From the NCBI RefSeq assembly GCF_000735355.1, contig NZ_JMPI01000022.1:25-64024 (forward strand): a stretch of 64,000 nt of DNA, in the 5' to 3' direction. This stretch comes from Buttiauxella agrestis ATCC 33320. GTDB taxonomy: Bacteria; Pseudomonadota; Gammaproteobacteria; Enterobacterales; Enterobacteriaceae. The notes under the pieces are model-generated. The model had not been told where the DNA came from, did not search any database, and saw only the letters and a program-made list of their open reading frames with translations. Position 1 is the first letter of the stretch. Every line of letters starts with the position of its first letter. A program made the translations under genes and the position numbers. Shown one piece after another: positions 9,103 through 17,771 of the stretch.

Positions 9103-12100
9103 TTACGCCTTCTCAATGTTGACCAGAAACGCCTTGTACTCTGGCGTTTGCGAGTTAGCGTCACCGACGGACGGCGTTAGCGTATTGGCGAGATAGCCTT
9201 TACGCGCCGCGCCTTCAAAGCCCCAGTGCAGCGGAATACCGACGGTTTCCACTTCCTGCCCGCCAGCGTTCAGCGTTTGCAGGCGCTGCGTGACCACCGC
9301 AACGGCGCGAATAAACCCGCGTTTGCTGCTGACTTTCACGTGGTCGCCGTTGGCAATACCTTTGCTTTTCGCAAGCGCCACGCTGATTTCCACAAACTGC
9401 TCGGGCTGCGCAATCGCGTTAAGCCGCGAGTGTTTAGTCCAGGTATGGAAATGCTCCGTCAGGCGATACGTGGTGCCGACATACGGGAACTCATTGCGTT
9501 TGCCCATGCGTTTAGCGTCAGCTTCATACAGGCGAGCTGCCGGATTCGACACCACATTTGGGTGCAGCGGGTTGGTGCCCAGCGGCGTTTCAAACGGCTC
9601 GTAATGCTCAGGGAACGGGCCTTCCGCCATTTTGTCGATGGCAAACAGGCGGCCTAAACCTTCCGGCTGCATGATAAACGGCCCCACGCCGCTGCCCGGT
9701 GCGGCAGTGTTGTAGTCCGGTATATCGTTGCCGACCCACTTCGCCCCGTTCCATTGAATCAACATGCGTTTCGGGTCCCACGGCTTGCCCTGTGGGTCAG
9801 CTGACGCGCGGTTGTAGATAATGCGGCGGTTGAGCGGCCACGCCCAGGCCCAGCCGAGCGTGTTACCCAGCCCGGACGGATCGGCGTTATCGCGGTTCGC
9901 CATCTGGTTGCCTTTCGCCGTCCAGCTCCCGGTATAAATCCAGCAGGCAGACGCGGTAGAACCGTCGTCACGTAACAGCGCAAACGAGTCCAGAAGCTGG
10001 CCTTTCTTCGCCAGCAAATTCCCAGCCGGATCGTAGAGATCTTCCAGCGCGTAGCCGTTGTTCTCTTTAGCGACTTCTTCCGATTCAGGATGGTCAGGCT
10101 GCTCGTAATGCCAGCCCATTTTCAGCAACGGCTCAGCGCCTTTACCGCCTTCGGTGCGATAAAGCTGGCGGATTTGATGGTAAATCCCGGCCAGAATTTC
10201 TCCGTCGTTACGCGCTTCTCCCGGTGCATCTGCCCCTTTCCAGTGCCACTGCAACCAGCGCCCGGAGTTGGCAATCGAACCGTCTTCCTCGGCAAAGCAG
10301 GTGGACGGCAGGCGGAACACTTCGGTCTGAATCGCCGCCGGGTTCACGTCGTTCATCTCGCCGTGGTTCTGCCAGAAGTTAGACGTTTCGGTGACGAGTG
10401 GGTCGATAATCACCAGATATTTCAGCTTGCTAAGGCTTGCGACAATTTTGTTTTTATCCGGGAACGACGCCACCGGGTTAAAGCCCTGGCAGATGTAACC
10501 CGTGACTTTATTGCGGTCCATCATGTCGAAATACTTCAGCACGTCGTACGCCTGGTCCCACTTCGGTAGCCAGTCAAAGCCCCAGTTGTTATCTTTACGC
10601 GCATCGTCGCCATAGAACGCTTTCATCAGGCTGACGAAGAACTTCGGATAGTTGCCCCAATAGTTCACCTGGCCCGGCAGCGTGGCTTTTGGCGTGTTTG
10701 CCGTCAGATAAGTTTGCAGGTCGGTGTGCTTTTCAGAAGGCAGCGTCAGATAACCCGGGAGGCTTGTGGACAGCAGGCCGAGATCGGTCAACCCCTGAAT
10801 GTTGGAGTGCCCGCGCAAGGCGTTCACACCGCCGCCCGCCATGCCCATATTGCCGAGCAATAACTGGATCATCGCCATGGTGCGAATGTTCTGCGCGCCC
10901 ACGGTGTGTTGCGTCCAGCCCAGGGCGTACAAGAAAGTGGTGGTGCGATCGGCGGCACTGGTGGAAGCCAGCACTTCACACACTTTCAGGAAATCGGCCT
11001 GCGGCGTGCCGCAAATATGCTCGACCATTTCCGGCGTATAGCGGGAAACGTGCTCTTTGAGCAGGTTCCACACGCAGCGCGGGTCGGTTAGCGTATCGTC
11101 GCGTTTCGCATAACCGTTTTCGTCGAACTGATAGTTCCAGCTGGTTTTGTCGTACTGGCGTTTTTGCTCGTCATAGCCGCTAAACAGGCCATCATCGAAG
11201 CTAAAATCGTCACGCACCAAAAGGCTGGCATTGGTGTAATGCTTTACGTATTCGGCGTTGATTTTGTTATTGGAAATCAGGTACAGCAGCACGCCCGACA
11301 GGAAAGTAATGTCGGTGCCGGAGCGGATTGGCGCATAAATATCCGCCACCGATGCGGTGCGGGTAAAGCGCGGATCGACCACAATCAGTGTGGCGTCGTT
11401 GTTGTTTTTGGCTTCCATCGCCCAGCGGAAACCCACCGGATGCGCTTCTGCGGCGTTGCCGCCCATCACCATCACAACGTTGGCGTTTTTGATATCAACC
11501 CAGTGGTTGGTCATCGCACCGCGACCAAATGTTGGAGCAAGACTTGCTACCGTTGGTCCGTGTCAGACGCGTGCCTGGTTATCTACCGCTAACATGCCCA
11601 GCGAGCGGACAAATTTCTGTGTCAGCATGCCGGTTTCGTTGCTGGCCGCCGACGCACATAACATGCCGGTGGAGAGCCAACGGTTTACCGTGACGTTTTG
11701 CTCATTCTTCTCAACGAAATTGGCATCGCGGTCATCTTTCATCAGGCGAGAAATACGCGCGAACGCATCTTCCCAACTGATGCGCTGCCATTTATCGGAG
11801 CCTGGCGCGCGGTATTCCGGGTAACGCAGGCGGCTTTCGCTGTGGATATAATCCAGCAGACCCGCGCCTTTTGGGCATAATGCCCCACGGTTTACCGGGT
11901 GATCCGGGTCACCTTCAATATGGAAAATGCTGGATTTAGCGTTTTTCGAGCCATCGCCCAGGCTGTACATCAACAAACCACAGCCTACGGAGCAGTATGT
12001 ACAGGTATTGCGGGTTTCTTTGGCACGCAAAAGCTTAAAGTTGCGTACCTCGGCAAGTGCCGCTTTGGGAGAAAATCCCAGAACTGCGGCGGTAGTCCCT

Positions 12101-12150
12101 GCCATCCCGCCGGCACAGATCTTGAAAAATTTTCTGCGACTGACGTCCAT
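9103..12150 (-). CDS. fdnG: Formate dehydrogenase-N alpha subunit, selenocysteine protein
   Basis: One gene of 1,015 residues interrupted by an in-frame TGA at 11563-11565, read as selenocysteine 196 in the context [16 protein letters not shown], exactly as in E. coli FdnG. It oxidises formate to CO2 in the periplasm with bis-MGD molybdenum cofactor. The N-terminus has a Tat signal (SRRKFFK, then a hydrophobic stretch ending PKAALA), and [13 protein letters not shown] near residue 50 provides the proximal [4Fe-4S] cluster. Total length equals E. coli FdnG. A hairpin matching the SECIS position follows the UGA. FNR and NarL/NarP boxes upstream fit nitrate-induced anaerobic control. Confidence 0.97.
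11525..11565 (-). promoter_or_regulatory. SECIS-like hairpin downstream of the fdnG UGA
   Basis: Immediately 3' of the UGA codon the minus strand reads CACGGACCAACGG, then a stem-loop GGTAGCAA-GTC-TTGCTCC. This matches in place and shape the bacterial SECIS that recruits SelB in fdnG and fdhF. Confidence 0.8.
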
Positions 12151-12212
12151 CGTAACCTCACTGTTATGACGTTTGAATGGTCGCGAAAATACCCATATTT
12201 ACCGGTTGGTTA

Positions 12213-12226
12213 TTGAGCAAAATCAA
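12213..12226 (-). promoter_or_regulatory. FNR box upstream of fdnG
   Basis: On the minus strand TTGATTTTGCTCAA matches the FNR consensus TTGAT-N4-ATCAA with one mismatch. It lies about 70 bp before the fdnG start, compatible with a class II position near -41 relative to a TATTTT -10 element at about 12186-12191. Confidence 0.75.
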
Positions 12227-12250
12227 GTCGCTAAACATTGGATAGCCAAT

Positions 12251-12266
12251 TACCCCTTCATGAGTA
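12251..12266 (-). promoter_or_regulatory. NarL/NarP 7-2-7 site upstream of fdnG
   Basis: TACCCCT-TC-ATGAGTA is an inverted pair of TACYYMT heptamers spaced by 2 bp, the preferred NarL/NarP arrangement. A third heptamer (AGGGGTA) overlaps at 12266-12272. It lies upstream of the FNR box, as in E. coli fdnG. Confidence 0.72.
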
Positions 12267-12314
12267 GGGGTAATGGCGGGGGATTAACCATAACGAGATA
12301 ATGATTGGCGATAT

Positions 12315-13223
12315 TTAGCGCAGAGTCCCTCGCCACTGCTCATCCGTGGCAAACCACTCCACCAGATAATCCAGCATCGCGCGCAGCGTGGCAGGCATCT
12401 GTTTGCGGGTGGTGTAAATGCCGTAGATCCCCATCGCCTGCGGTTGGTAGCCTGGCAATAGTTCTACAAGTTCACCTTTTTCCAGTAGCGGGGCGGCAGA
12501 ATAGTACGGTTGGAGCGAAATCCCCGCGCCCTGTAGCGTCCCCGCCAGCAGCACCACCGATTCATTAGCGCTGAGATTACCGCTCACCGCCACGGCAGAT
12601 TTTTCCCCTGCACGGTCAAAATGCCACAGGCTTTTGCCGAACCAGTTGTAAGTCAGGCAATTATGGCTGGCGAGATCTTCCGGATGATTCGGAGTGCCGT
12701 TTGCCGCCAGATAAGCAGGAGCGGCGCATACCACCGAGGCGCAGGTGGAAAGCGGGCGGGCAATCAAATTCGGGTCCAGTTCATTGGTGATACGCAGTGC
12801 CAGATCGATCCGTTCTTCCACCAGATTTACCGTGCGGTTGTTCATTTGCAGATCGACGCTCACCTGAGGGTGGCGTTTCAGAAACTGCGTCACGGCCCCC
12901 GCCAGCGCGGTTTGCCCCAGCGACTGGGAGCAGGTGATGCGCAGCAGGCCGCGTATTTCCTCGGTCTGATTATCCTCGACCAGATCGATGGCTTCGGCGA
13001 CCGCGAGCATTTTGCGTGACAGGCTCAGGGTTCTTTCGCCCGCATCGGTCAGGCTCAGTTTGCGCGTGGTGCGGTGCAGTAGGCGTGCGCCCGTCCACTC
13101 TTCCATCTGCGCCAGATAACGCGTCACCATGGCTCGCGACATCTCAAGATGGTCTGCGGCGGCAATCATACTGCCCAGATCGACAATGGTGACAAACACC
13201 CGTGCGGAGGTAATGCGATCCAT
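12315..13223 (-). CDS. LysR-family transcriptional regulator
   Basis: A 302-residue LysR-type regulator. The winged HTH is at residues 1-60 (FVTIVDLGSMIAAADHLEMSRAMVTRYLAQME), followed by the linker helix and a LysR substrate-binding domain (about 92-290, GLLRITCSQSLGQ onward) of the CrgA/DmlR-like group. It is transcribed away from the metallo-beta-lactamase-fold gene, which it probably controls together with the DsbA-like gene. The 105-bp gap between the two coding regions carries a 10-base direct repeat ATTTATGCAA. The inducer is unknown. Confidence 0.87.
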   Translation of the reverse strand: MDRITSARVFVTIVDLGSMIAAADHLEMSRAMVTRYLAQMEEWTGARLLHRTTRKLSLTDAGERTLSLSRKMLAVAEAIDLVEDNQTEEIRGLLRITCSQSLGQTALAGAVTQFLKRHPQVSVDLQMNNRTVNLVEERIDLALRITNELDPNLIARPLSTCASVVCAAPAYLAANGTPNHPEDLASHNCLTYNWFGKSLWHFDRAGEKSAVAVSGNLSANESVVLLAGTLQGAGISLQPYYSAAPLLEKGELVELLPGYQPQAMGIYGIYTTRKQMPATLRAMLDYLVEWFATDEQWRGTLR

Positions 13224-13233
13224 TATTCGTCCG

Positions 13234-13286
13234 ATTTATGCAATGAATAGTTGCTCATTATCCGGTTTTTGTATCAATTTATGCAA
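13234..13286. promoter_or_regulatory. Direct-repeat element between LysR and MBL genes
   Basis: ATTTATGCAA occurs at 13234-13243 and again at 13277-13286, 43 bp apart start to start, i.e. four helical turns. It lies in the divergent promoter region and is a candidate binding site for the LysR regulator. Confidence 0.4.
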
Positions 13287-13328
13287 CGTAAGATGTGCCT
13301 ATCATTAAGACAATTAGGGACATCTGCT

Positions 13329-14195
13329 ATGTTTAAAAAATCTGTACTTACTCTGACTCTCGCAAGCATTACGACTCTGGCGCACGCCACCAGTCCGTTA
13401 ACGATGGAAGTTTACAATCCCGGTGAGAAAAGCGTGTTCCCGGTGTCATCCGAGATAGTCAGCGGCGAGAAAGAAGTGGTGCTCATTGATGCGCAATTCC
13501 AGGGTAACGACGCCGAGCAGCTGATTCAGAAGATCAAAGCGACCGGCAAAACGCTGACCACCGTTTACATCAGCCATTCTGACCCGGACTTCTACTTCGG
13601 TCTGGACAAAATTAAGGCCGCGTTCCCGCAGGCAAAAATCGTCGCCACGCCGGAAACCATTGCGGCGATTAATGCCTCGAAAGAGGGCAAACTGGCTTAC
13701 TGGGGACCGATCCTCAAAGAGAACGCGCCACAATCGGTGGTGGTGCCGCAGCCGCTTCAGGGCAACAGCTTCATGGTTGACGGCCAGAAAATCGAAGTAA
13801 AAGGCCCAACGCCAGACCGCACCTATGTGTGGATCCCCGCGCTAAAAGCGGTGGTGGGCGGGGTGCCAGTGGCGGGCAATAATATTCATCTGTGGGTGGC
13901 TGATACTCAAACGCCGCAATCGCGTGCCGACTGGCAGCAAACGCTGGAAAGCATCAAAGCCCTGAAACCGGAAGTGGTGGTTCCAGGCCATTTCCTGCCG
14001 GGCGCACCGCAAACGCTTGAGTCGGTCACGTTTACGCAAAACTATCTGACGAGGCTGGAAAACGCGTTGCCGAAAGCCAAAGATTCAGCTCAACTGATTG
14101 CGGCGATGAAAAAGCAGTATCCGGGCCTAAAAGATGAGTCGAGCCTTGAGCTAAGTGCGAAAGTGCTGAAAGGTGAGATGAACTGGCCGCAGTAA
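13329..14195 (+). CDS. Exported metallo-beta-lactamase-fold hydrolase
   Basis: Encodes 288 residues with a Sec signal peptide (MFKKSVLTLTLASITTLAHA, cleavage after about residue 20). The ATG at 13329 is preceded by AGGGAC. An in-frame ATG/TTG extension upstream would hide the signal. The MBL core is recognisable (VVLIDAQFQGNDAEQL, TVYISHSDPDFYFG, VVVPGHFLPG), but the usual HxHxDH zinc motif is altered to HSDPDFYFG, as in a subfamily of secreted MBL proteins of unknown substrate. It is followed 12 bp later by a DsbA-like gene, so both may form one unit under the divergent LysR regulator. Not a proven beta-lactamase. Confidence 0.82.
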   Translation: MFKKSVLTLTLASITTLAHATSPLTMEVYNPGEKSVFPVSSEIVSGEKEVVLIDAQFQGNDAEQLIQKIKATGKTLTTVYISHSDPDFYFGLDKIKAAFPQAKIVATPETIAAINASKEGKLAYWGPILKENAPQSVVVPQPLQGNSFMVDGQKIEVKGPTPDRTYVWIPALKAVVGGVPVAGNNIHLWVADTQTPQSRADWQQTLESIKALKPEVVVPGHFLPGAPQTLESVTFTQNYLTRLENALPKAKDSAQLIAAMKKQYPGLKDESSLELSAKVLKGEMNWPQ

Positions 14196-14207
14196 CCAGG
14201 AGGCAAA

Positions 14208-14858
14208 ATGACAACTCACACTCTGCATTACATTTTCGACCCGCTCTGTGGCTGGTGCTACGGCGTGGCACCGCTGGTGAAGGCGGCGCGTGCGGTCAAA
14301 GGTCTTTCCATTGCTCTGCATGGCGGCGGCATGATGGTGGGAAACCACCGTCGCACCATAGACGCGCAGTGGCGCGGGCATGTTATCGAGCATGATGCGC
14401 GGATTGCCGCCATGACCGGGCAGCCGTTCGGTGATGCGTATATCAATGGCTTGCTGTTGGATACCACGGCAGTGATGGACTCGGCCCCGCCCACCTGCGC
14501 GATTCTTGCGGCGCAAAAGCTGGCCGGGCGCGGGCTGGATATGCTCCATCTTATTCAGGTGGCGCACTACCAGCATGGCAAGCGTGTGGCAGATTTACCG
14601 GTTCTGGAAGCGTTGGCCCTGGAACTTGGCTTATCGGCCCCGCCTTTTAGCGCAGAAATGCAGGCCATCGACGGTGAAATCCTGAATCAGCATATTGCTG
14701 AAAGCCGTGCGCTACTGGCGCAGCTTGGTGGCCGTGGTTTCCCCACTTTTGCGCTTGAGAATAACGTCGGGCAGTTACAGGTGCTGGATGCCGGACATTA
14801 CCTGGGCGATGTTCCAGCCTGGCAGGAGATGTTGCTGCGAAGCGTGGCTAGGGCTTAA
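14208..14858 (+). CDS. DsbA-family (FrnE/thioredoxin-fold) protein
   Basis: A 216-residue thioredoxin-fold protein with the redox motif CGWC at residues 14-17 (FDPLCGWCYG) and the cis-proline region GGRGFPTFAL near residue 174. This matches the DsbA-like COG3531 group (FrnE relatives), which lack a signal peptide and act in the cytoplasm. The start has AGGAGG about 7 bases upstream. It is probably co-transcribed with the MBL-fold gene 12 bp upstream. Its last 4 bp overlap the convergent AllS-like regulator. The redox partner is unknown. Confidence 0.85.
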   Translation: MTTHTLHYIFDPLCGWCYGVAPLVKAARAVKGLSIALHGGGMMVGNHRRTIDAQWRGHVIEHDARIAAMTGQPFGDAYINGLLLDTTAVMDSAPPTCAILAAQKLAGRGLDMLHLIQVAHYQHGKRVADLPVLEALALELGLSAPPFSAEMQAIDGEILNQHIAESRALLAQLGGRGFPTFALENNVGQLQVLDAGHYLGDVPAWQEMLLRSVARA

Positions 14859-15784
14859 CCCCGAACCAACAAATCCCCATAAATTTCAGCCAGCAACCCA
14901 CCTGCGGCGAACTGTTTTTTAATCCACTGCGTGACCTGCCCGGTGGCGGCGTGTTGGGTTGCTAACAGCATGCGCGAATCCTGGCGCGGGTTGTTAATCT
15001 GGCGCGTCACCAGCAGGCCGCTTTCCTGGGCCTCGCGCACCATGTAATCCGGTAAAAAACCGACGCCTTCGCCCAAAATCTGACACTGACATTTGGTGTT
15101 GAAATCCGGCACCAGAATCGCTTCCTGCCCGTGCAGCAACCATCCCACTTTTTTATTCAGCGTCAGCGCCGTGTCTTCCACCATGATGTTGGGATACAGG
15201 CGCAGCTGGCTCTCGGAAATCGGCTCCGGCATAAACGCCAGCGGGTGCGTCGGGGCGATGGCAAATTCCCAGCGAATCGCACCAATTTCGGTGTAATCAA
15301 TACCGCCGCCGTCGAGCAGCGTATCCGGCGCACCAATCGCGATATTGGCCTGGTTATTAATAATGGCGTCCCACACGCCGTTATACACCTCGGTGGTGAC
15401 GGTTATCAGGCAGGTGGGAAACTGTTTTTTGAGGATTTGCAGGAGCTTCGCGGTATGGCGCGGCGTGTAAAGCAGCTGATTGATACAGATGCGTACTTTC
15501 ACTTCAATGCCTTGCGAGATGGTATCCACGCCGCGTTTAATGGCATGGAAGTCGTTCAGCAGTTCAGTCGCTTTGCGATAGAAGTAGTAGCCAGATTCGG
15601 TCAATTCAATGCTGCGCGTGTTGCGCACAAACAGCACCACATCGAGGTACGTCTCGATTCTTTTGATGGTGTAGCTAACGGCAGAGGTGGTGATCCCCAG
15701 TTCGACAGCAGCCTTACTAAAACTGGAAAGCCGCGCCGTGGTGGTGAAGGCCAGCAGGTTCTCTTCGGTAAAAATAGAATTCAT
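14855..15784 (-). CDS. LysR regulator of the AllS type
   Basis: A 309-residue LysR-type regulator with an N-terminal winged HTH (LAFTTTARLSSFSKAAVELGITTSAVSYTIKRIE). Its effector domain resembles E. coli AllS, the activator of the allantoin genes: compare VRICINQLLYTPRH, VYNGVWDAI and MVEDTALTLNKKVGW. ATG at 15784 has an ideal AGGAG six bases upstream; the 32-codon longer frame runs into a REP element. It is divergent from the ankyrin/FdrA cluster, which it most likely activates. Candidate operators with the core ATTGTTGAAT lie at 15889 and 16105-16129. Confidence 0.87.
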   Translation of the reverse strand: MNSIFTEENLLAFTTTARLSSFSKAAVELGITTSAVSYTIKRIETYLDVVLFVRNTRSIELTESGYYFYRKATELLNDFHAIKRGVDTISQGIEVKVRICINQLLYTPRHTAKLLQILKKQFPTCLITVTTEVYNGVWDAIINNQANIAIGAPDTLLDGGGIDYTEIGAIRWEFAIAPTHPLAFMPEPISESQLRLYPNIMVEDTALTLNKKVGWLLHGQEAILVPDFNTKCQCQILGEGVGFLPDYMVREAQESGLLVTRQINNPRQDSRMLLATQHAATGQVTQWIKKQFAAGGLLAEIYGDLLVRG

Positions 15785-15821
15785 GTGCCGCTCCTGTCTG
15801 TCCTTTCGGTGGATGTTTTTT

Positions 15822-15853
15822 GGTGGATGACGCCTGCGGCTTATCCACCCTAC
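15822..15853. repeat. REP palindrome
   Basis: GGTGGATGACGCCTGCGGCT then TATCCACC forms a REP-type hairpin followed by CTAC. It is nearly identical to the right half of the BIME at 22263-22330. Confidence 0.8.
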
Positions 15854-16104
15854 AAATCCCATAACCAACCGTAACGCCATTCGACGCTATTGTTGAATGT
15901 ATTTGTATTCCTTATGATCCGCGACTTTGTCTTGAACCATATTTAACACTGCCGTTACAAGTGATTTGAAGAGTATCACACTTCTTGAATCCCATTTCCC
16001 CCGCGTTCCGCAAGGCCTCGTGGCATGCTCGCCAGTGGGTACTAAAGCCTGCTGAAAGCGGTTCTATCATAGGTAAAATATTGCGCTGACCCACATTTTT
16101 CTCA

Positions 16105-16129
16105 CATTGTTGAATACTATTCAACAATG
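16105..16129. promoter_or_regulatory. Perfect palindrome, candidate operator of the AllS-like regulator
   Basis: CATTGTTGAAT-ACT-ATTCAACAATG has two perfect 11-bp arms around a 3-bp centre. The same ATTGTTGAAT core recurs at 15889-15898, close to the regulator's own start. Two copies placed on either side of a divergent promoter region is the usual arrangement for LysR-type control. Confidence 0.6.
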
Positions 16130-16227
16130 CTGTCATTAACGATGAATGATTTTTAAACGGATGTTAAAGCATCGACAGTGTTGCTATTCTCAATTCATCG
16201 GAAATAGCAAAGTATGGGAGTATGGAT

Positions 16228-16833
16228 ATGTCTCAGAAAGAACTCATTGCAGAATTTCTAAATGCAGCAGAACTTGGGCATCTGGAAAATCTAAAACAAT
16301 GCCTCAGTGATGGCGCGGATATTAACGCCACCAATCGCCAGGGTCGCACTGCAATTACTCTTGCCAGTCTGCACAAAAAATATGACTGTGTGGAATATTT
16401 AATTAAGGCCGGAGCAGACGTTAATAAGCAAGATCAAACCTGTTTTAACCCTTTCTTACTCAGTTGCCTGAATAACGACCTGACATTATTACGCCTGATA
16501 TTACCGGCAAATCCGGATCTAAATTGTTTATCCCGTTTTGGTGGCGTGGGTATTACTCCGGCTAGCGAAAAAGGCCATGTCGAAATTGTTCGCGAATTGG
16601 TGACGCAGACCGATATTAACGTCAACCACACTAATTTCGTTGGCTGGACGCCGCTACTCGAAGCCATCGTGTTGAACGACGGTGGGGCGAAACAGCAGGA
16701 GATTGTCAAACTGCTGCTCGACCATGGTGCTAACCCGCACATGACCGATAAATACGGTAAATCGCCGCTGACGCTGGCACGCGAAAAAGGGTATCACGAG
16801 ATTGCCGAGCTGCTGGTCAAAGCCGGAGCTTAA
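16228..16833 (+). CDS. Ankyrin-repeat protein
   Basis: A cytoplasmic protein of 201 residues made almost entirely of ankyrin repeats. At least five units are visible, for example LGHLENLKQCLSDGADINA, RQGRTAITLASLHKKYDCVE, KGHVEIVRELVTQTDINVN, GWTPLLEAIVLNDGG and KYGKSPLTLAREKGYHEIAE. ATG at 16228 is preferred because GGGAG lies 7 bases upstream, whereas the ATG at 16222 is too close to it. It begins the cluster leading to DUF2877, FdrA and DUF1116, 17 bp before the next gene. A scaffolding role for the carbamoyltransferase complex is a guess from position. No catalytic motif is seen. Confidence 0.85.
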   Translation: MSQKELIAEFLNAAELGHLENLKQCLSDGADINATNRQGRTAITLASLHKKYDCVEYLIKAGADVNKQDQTCFNPFLLSCLNNDLTLLRLILPANPDLNCLSRFGGVGITPASEKGHVEIVRELVTQTDINVNHTNFVGWTPLLEAIVLNDGGAKQQEIVKLLLDHGANPHMTDKYGKSPLTLAREKGYHEIAELLVKAGA

Positions 16834-16850
16834 AACACAGGAGATGCACT

Positions 16851-17771
16851 ATCGCCGGATATCAGCTGCGGCAGTGCCTCCTGGCAAAAACGGCAGACAG
16901 CGCGTTTTATGCGCCAGAATTACAAGTTGATACAGTTGGTTATATCGAGCAGGTGTTTTCCAGAGCGGTGAATATTCACCTCCCTGAAAAAGAACAGATT
17001 TTAACCCTGCTCAGTGCCGACTGTGATAACGCACCCAACAGCTGCCGTTTAGCCCTTGAGCATTGCCTGAATATTTTTAAGCCTGGTGAACAGGTGAGTT
17101 TTAAACACAGCGGCATCGAGATTGGCACCGATAAACGTATTGATTTCTCAAGTTGCACTCGCTGGCAACCTGATGCGCTGTTTATCACGCAACAACAAAT
17201 AAACCAGACCGACTGGCAAAACCTTGCCCGAATTATTCAGGCATCGGTCGAGCAAAGTTCGTCATTATTTTATTTTTGCGGTGACAACATTTTTTATCAG
17301 GAAATGAGTCGCCAGCTTCAACACCATCGCCGGGAGCTAATTTCAGCATTATGCACAGGGAACGGCAGTGCGATTAAAAATGAAATTAACGGTTTATTGG
17401 GTTTAGGAATTGGCTTAACCCCTACCGGGGATGATTATCTCGCCGGGTTAAGTGTGGTTTTATTTATAGCCGGGCATCCGGCAGTGAAGTATTGCGAAAT
17501 ATTTAAATCTACGCTGGAAGCGGGTAAGCATAAAACCACATTATTAAGTGTAATTACGCTGCGCGAAGCGATTAATCAGCGTTATCGCGAAAGTATTTAT
17601 GATTTTATTCATCAGATACTGATGGGTGATGTAGAAAATATTCATCCATTTATAAATGAAATTAAAAAAATAGGGTCAAGTTCGGGTTGCGACATGCTTT
17701 GCGGCATGGCGGACGCCTTCGCTTTGACCAAAATTAACGGAGGAAATTATGTCGACCAGGATTGTAATTAA
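16851..17771 (+). CDS. DUF2877 protein (AllH/YlbF-like), start codon unclear
   Basis: The reading frame from about 16851 to 17771 encodes roughly 306 residues with the DUF2877 signature LGIGLTPTGDDYLAG (about residues 186-200). In E. coli, AllH (YlbF) with AllF (FdrA) and AllG (YlbE) forms oxamate carbamoyltransferase, from what I recall of recent literature. The coding frame clearly extends upstream of the GTG at 16953 (AGYQLRQCLLAKTADSAFYA is protein-like), but no ATG, GTG or TTG exists there. A strong AGGAG at 16839-16843 is spaced 7 bases from an ATC codon at 16851. The ATG at 16844 is in another frame that ends after 28 codons. Its 3' end overlaps fdrA by 23 bp. Confidence 0.7.
   Translation: MAGYQLRQCLLAKTADSAFYAPELQVDTVGYIEQVFSRAVNIHLPEKEQILTLLSADCDNAPNSCRLALEHCLNIFKPGEQVSFKHSGIEIGTDKRIDFSSCTRWQPDALFITQQQINQTDWQNLARIIQASVEQSSSLFYFCGDNIFYQEMSRQLQHHRRELISALCTGNGSAIKNEINGLLGLGIGLTPTGDDYLAGLSVVLFIAGHPAVKYCEIFKSTLEAGKHKTTLLSVITLREAINQRYRESIYDFIHQILMGDVENIHPFINEIKKIGSSSGCDMLCGMADAFALTKINGGNYVDQDCN

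Larger units (their letters stand above)
15785..16227. other. Divergent regulatory region between the AllS-like gene and the ankyrin gene
   Basis: 443 bases without a supported gene. Contents: a REP palindrome next to the regulator, one half-palindrome (15889-15898), and the perfect inverted repeat 16105-16129 about 100 bp before the ankyrin start. A minus-strand frame at 15912-16136 has no ribosome site and no recognisable domain and is not called. Confidence 0.6.

Noticed and set aside
11563-11565. In-frame TGA splitting fdnG into two frames, which could be read as a pseudogene
   Set aside because: Context V-UGA-HGP and the following hairpin match the selenocysteine site of E. coli FdnG, and total length is 1,015 residues as expected.
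15912-16136. Small minus-strand frame in the AllS/ankyrin gap
   Set aside because: No ribosome site or family features, and it overlaps the candidate operator palindrome.
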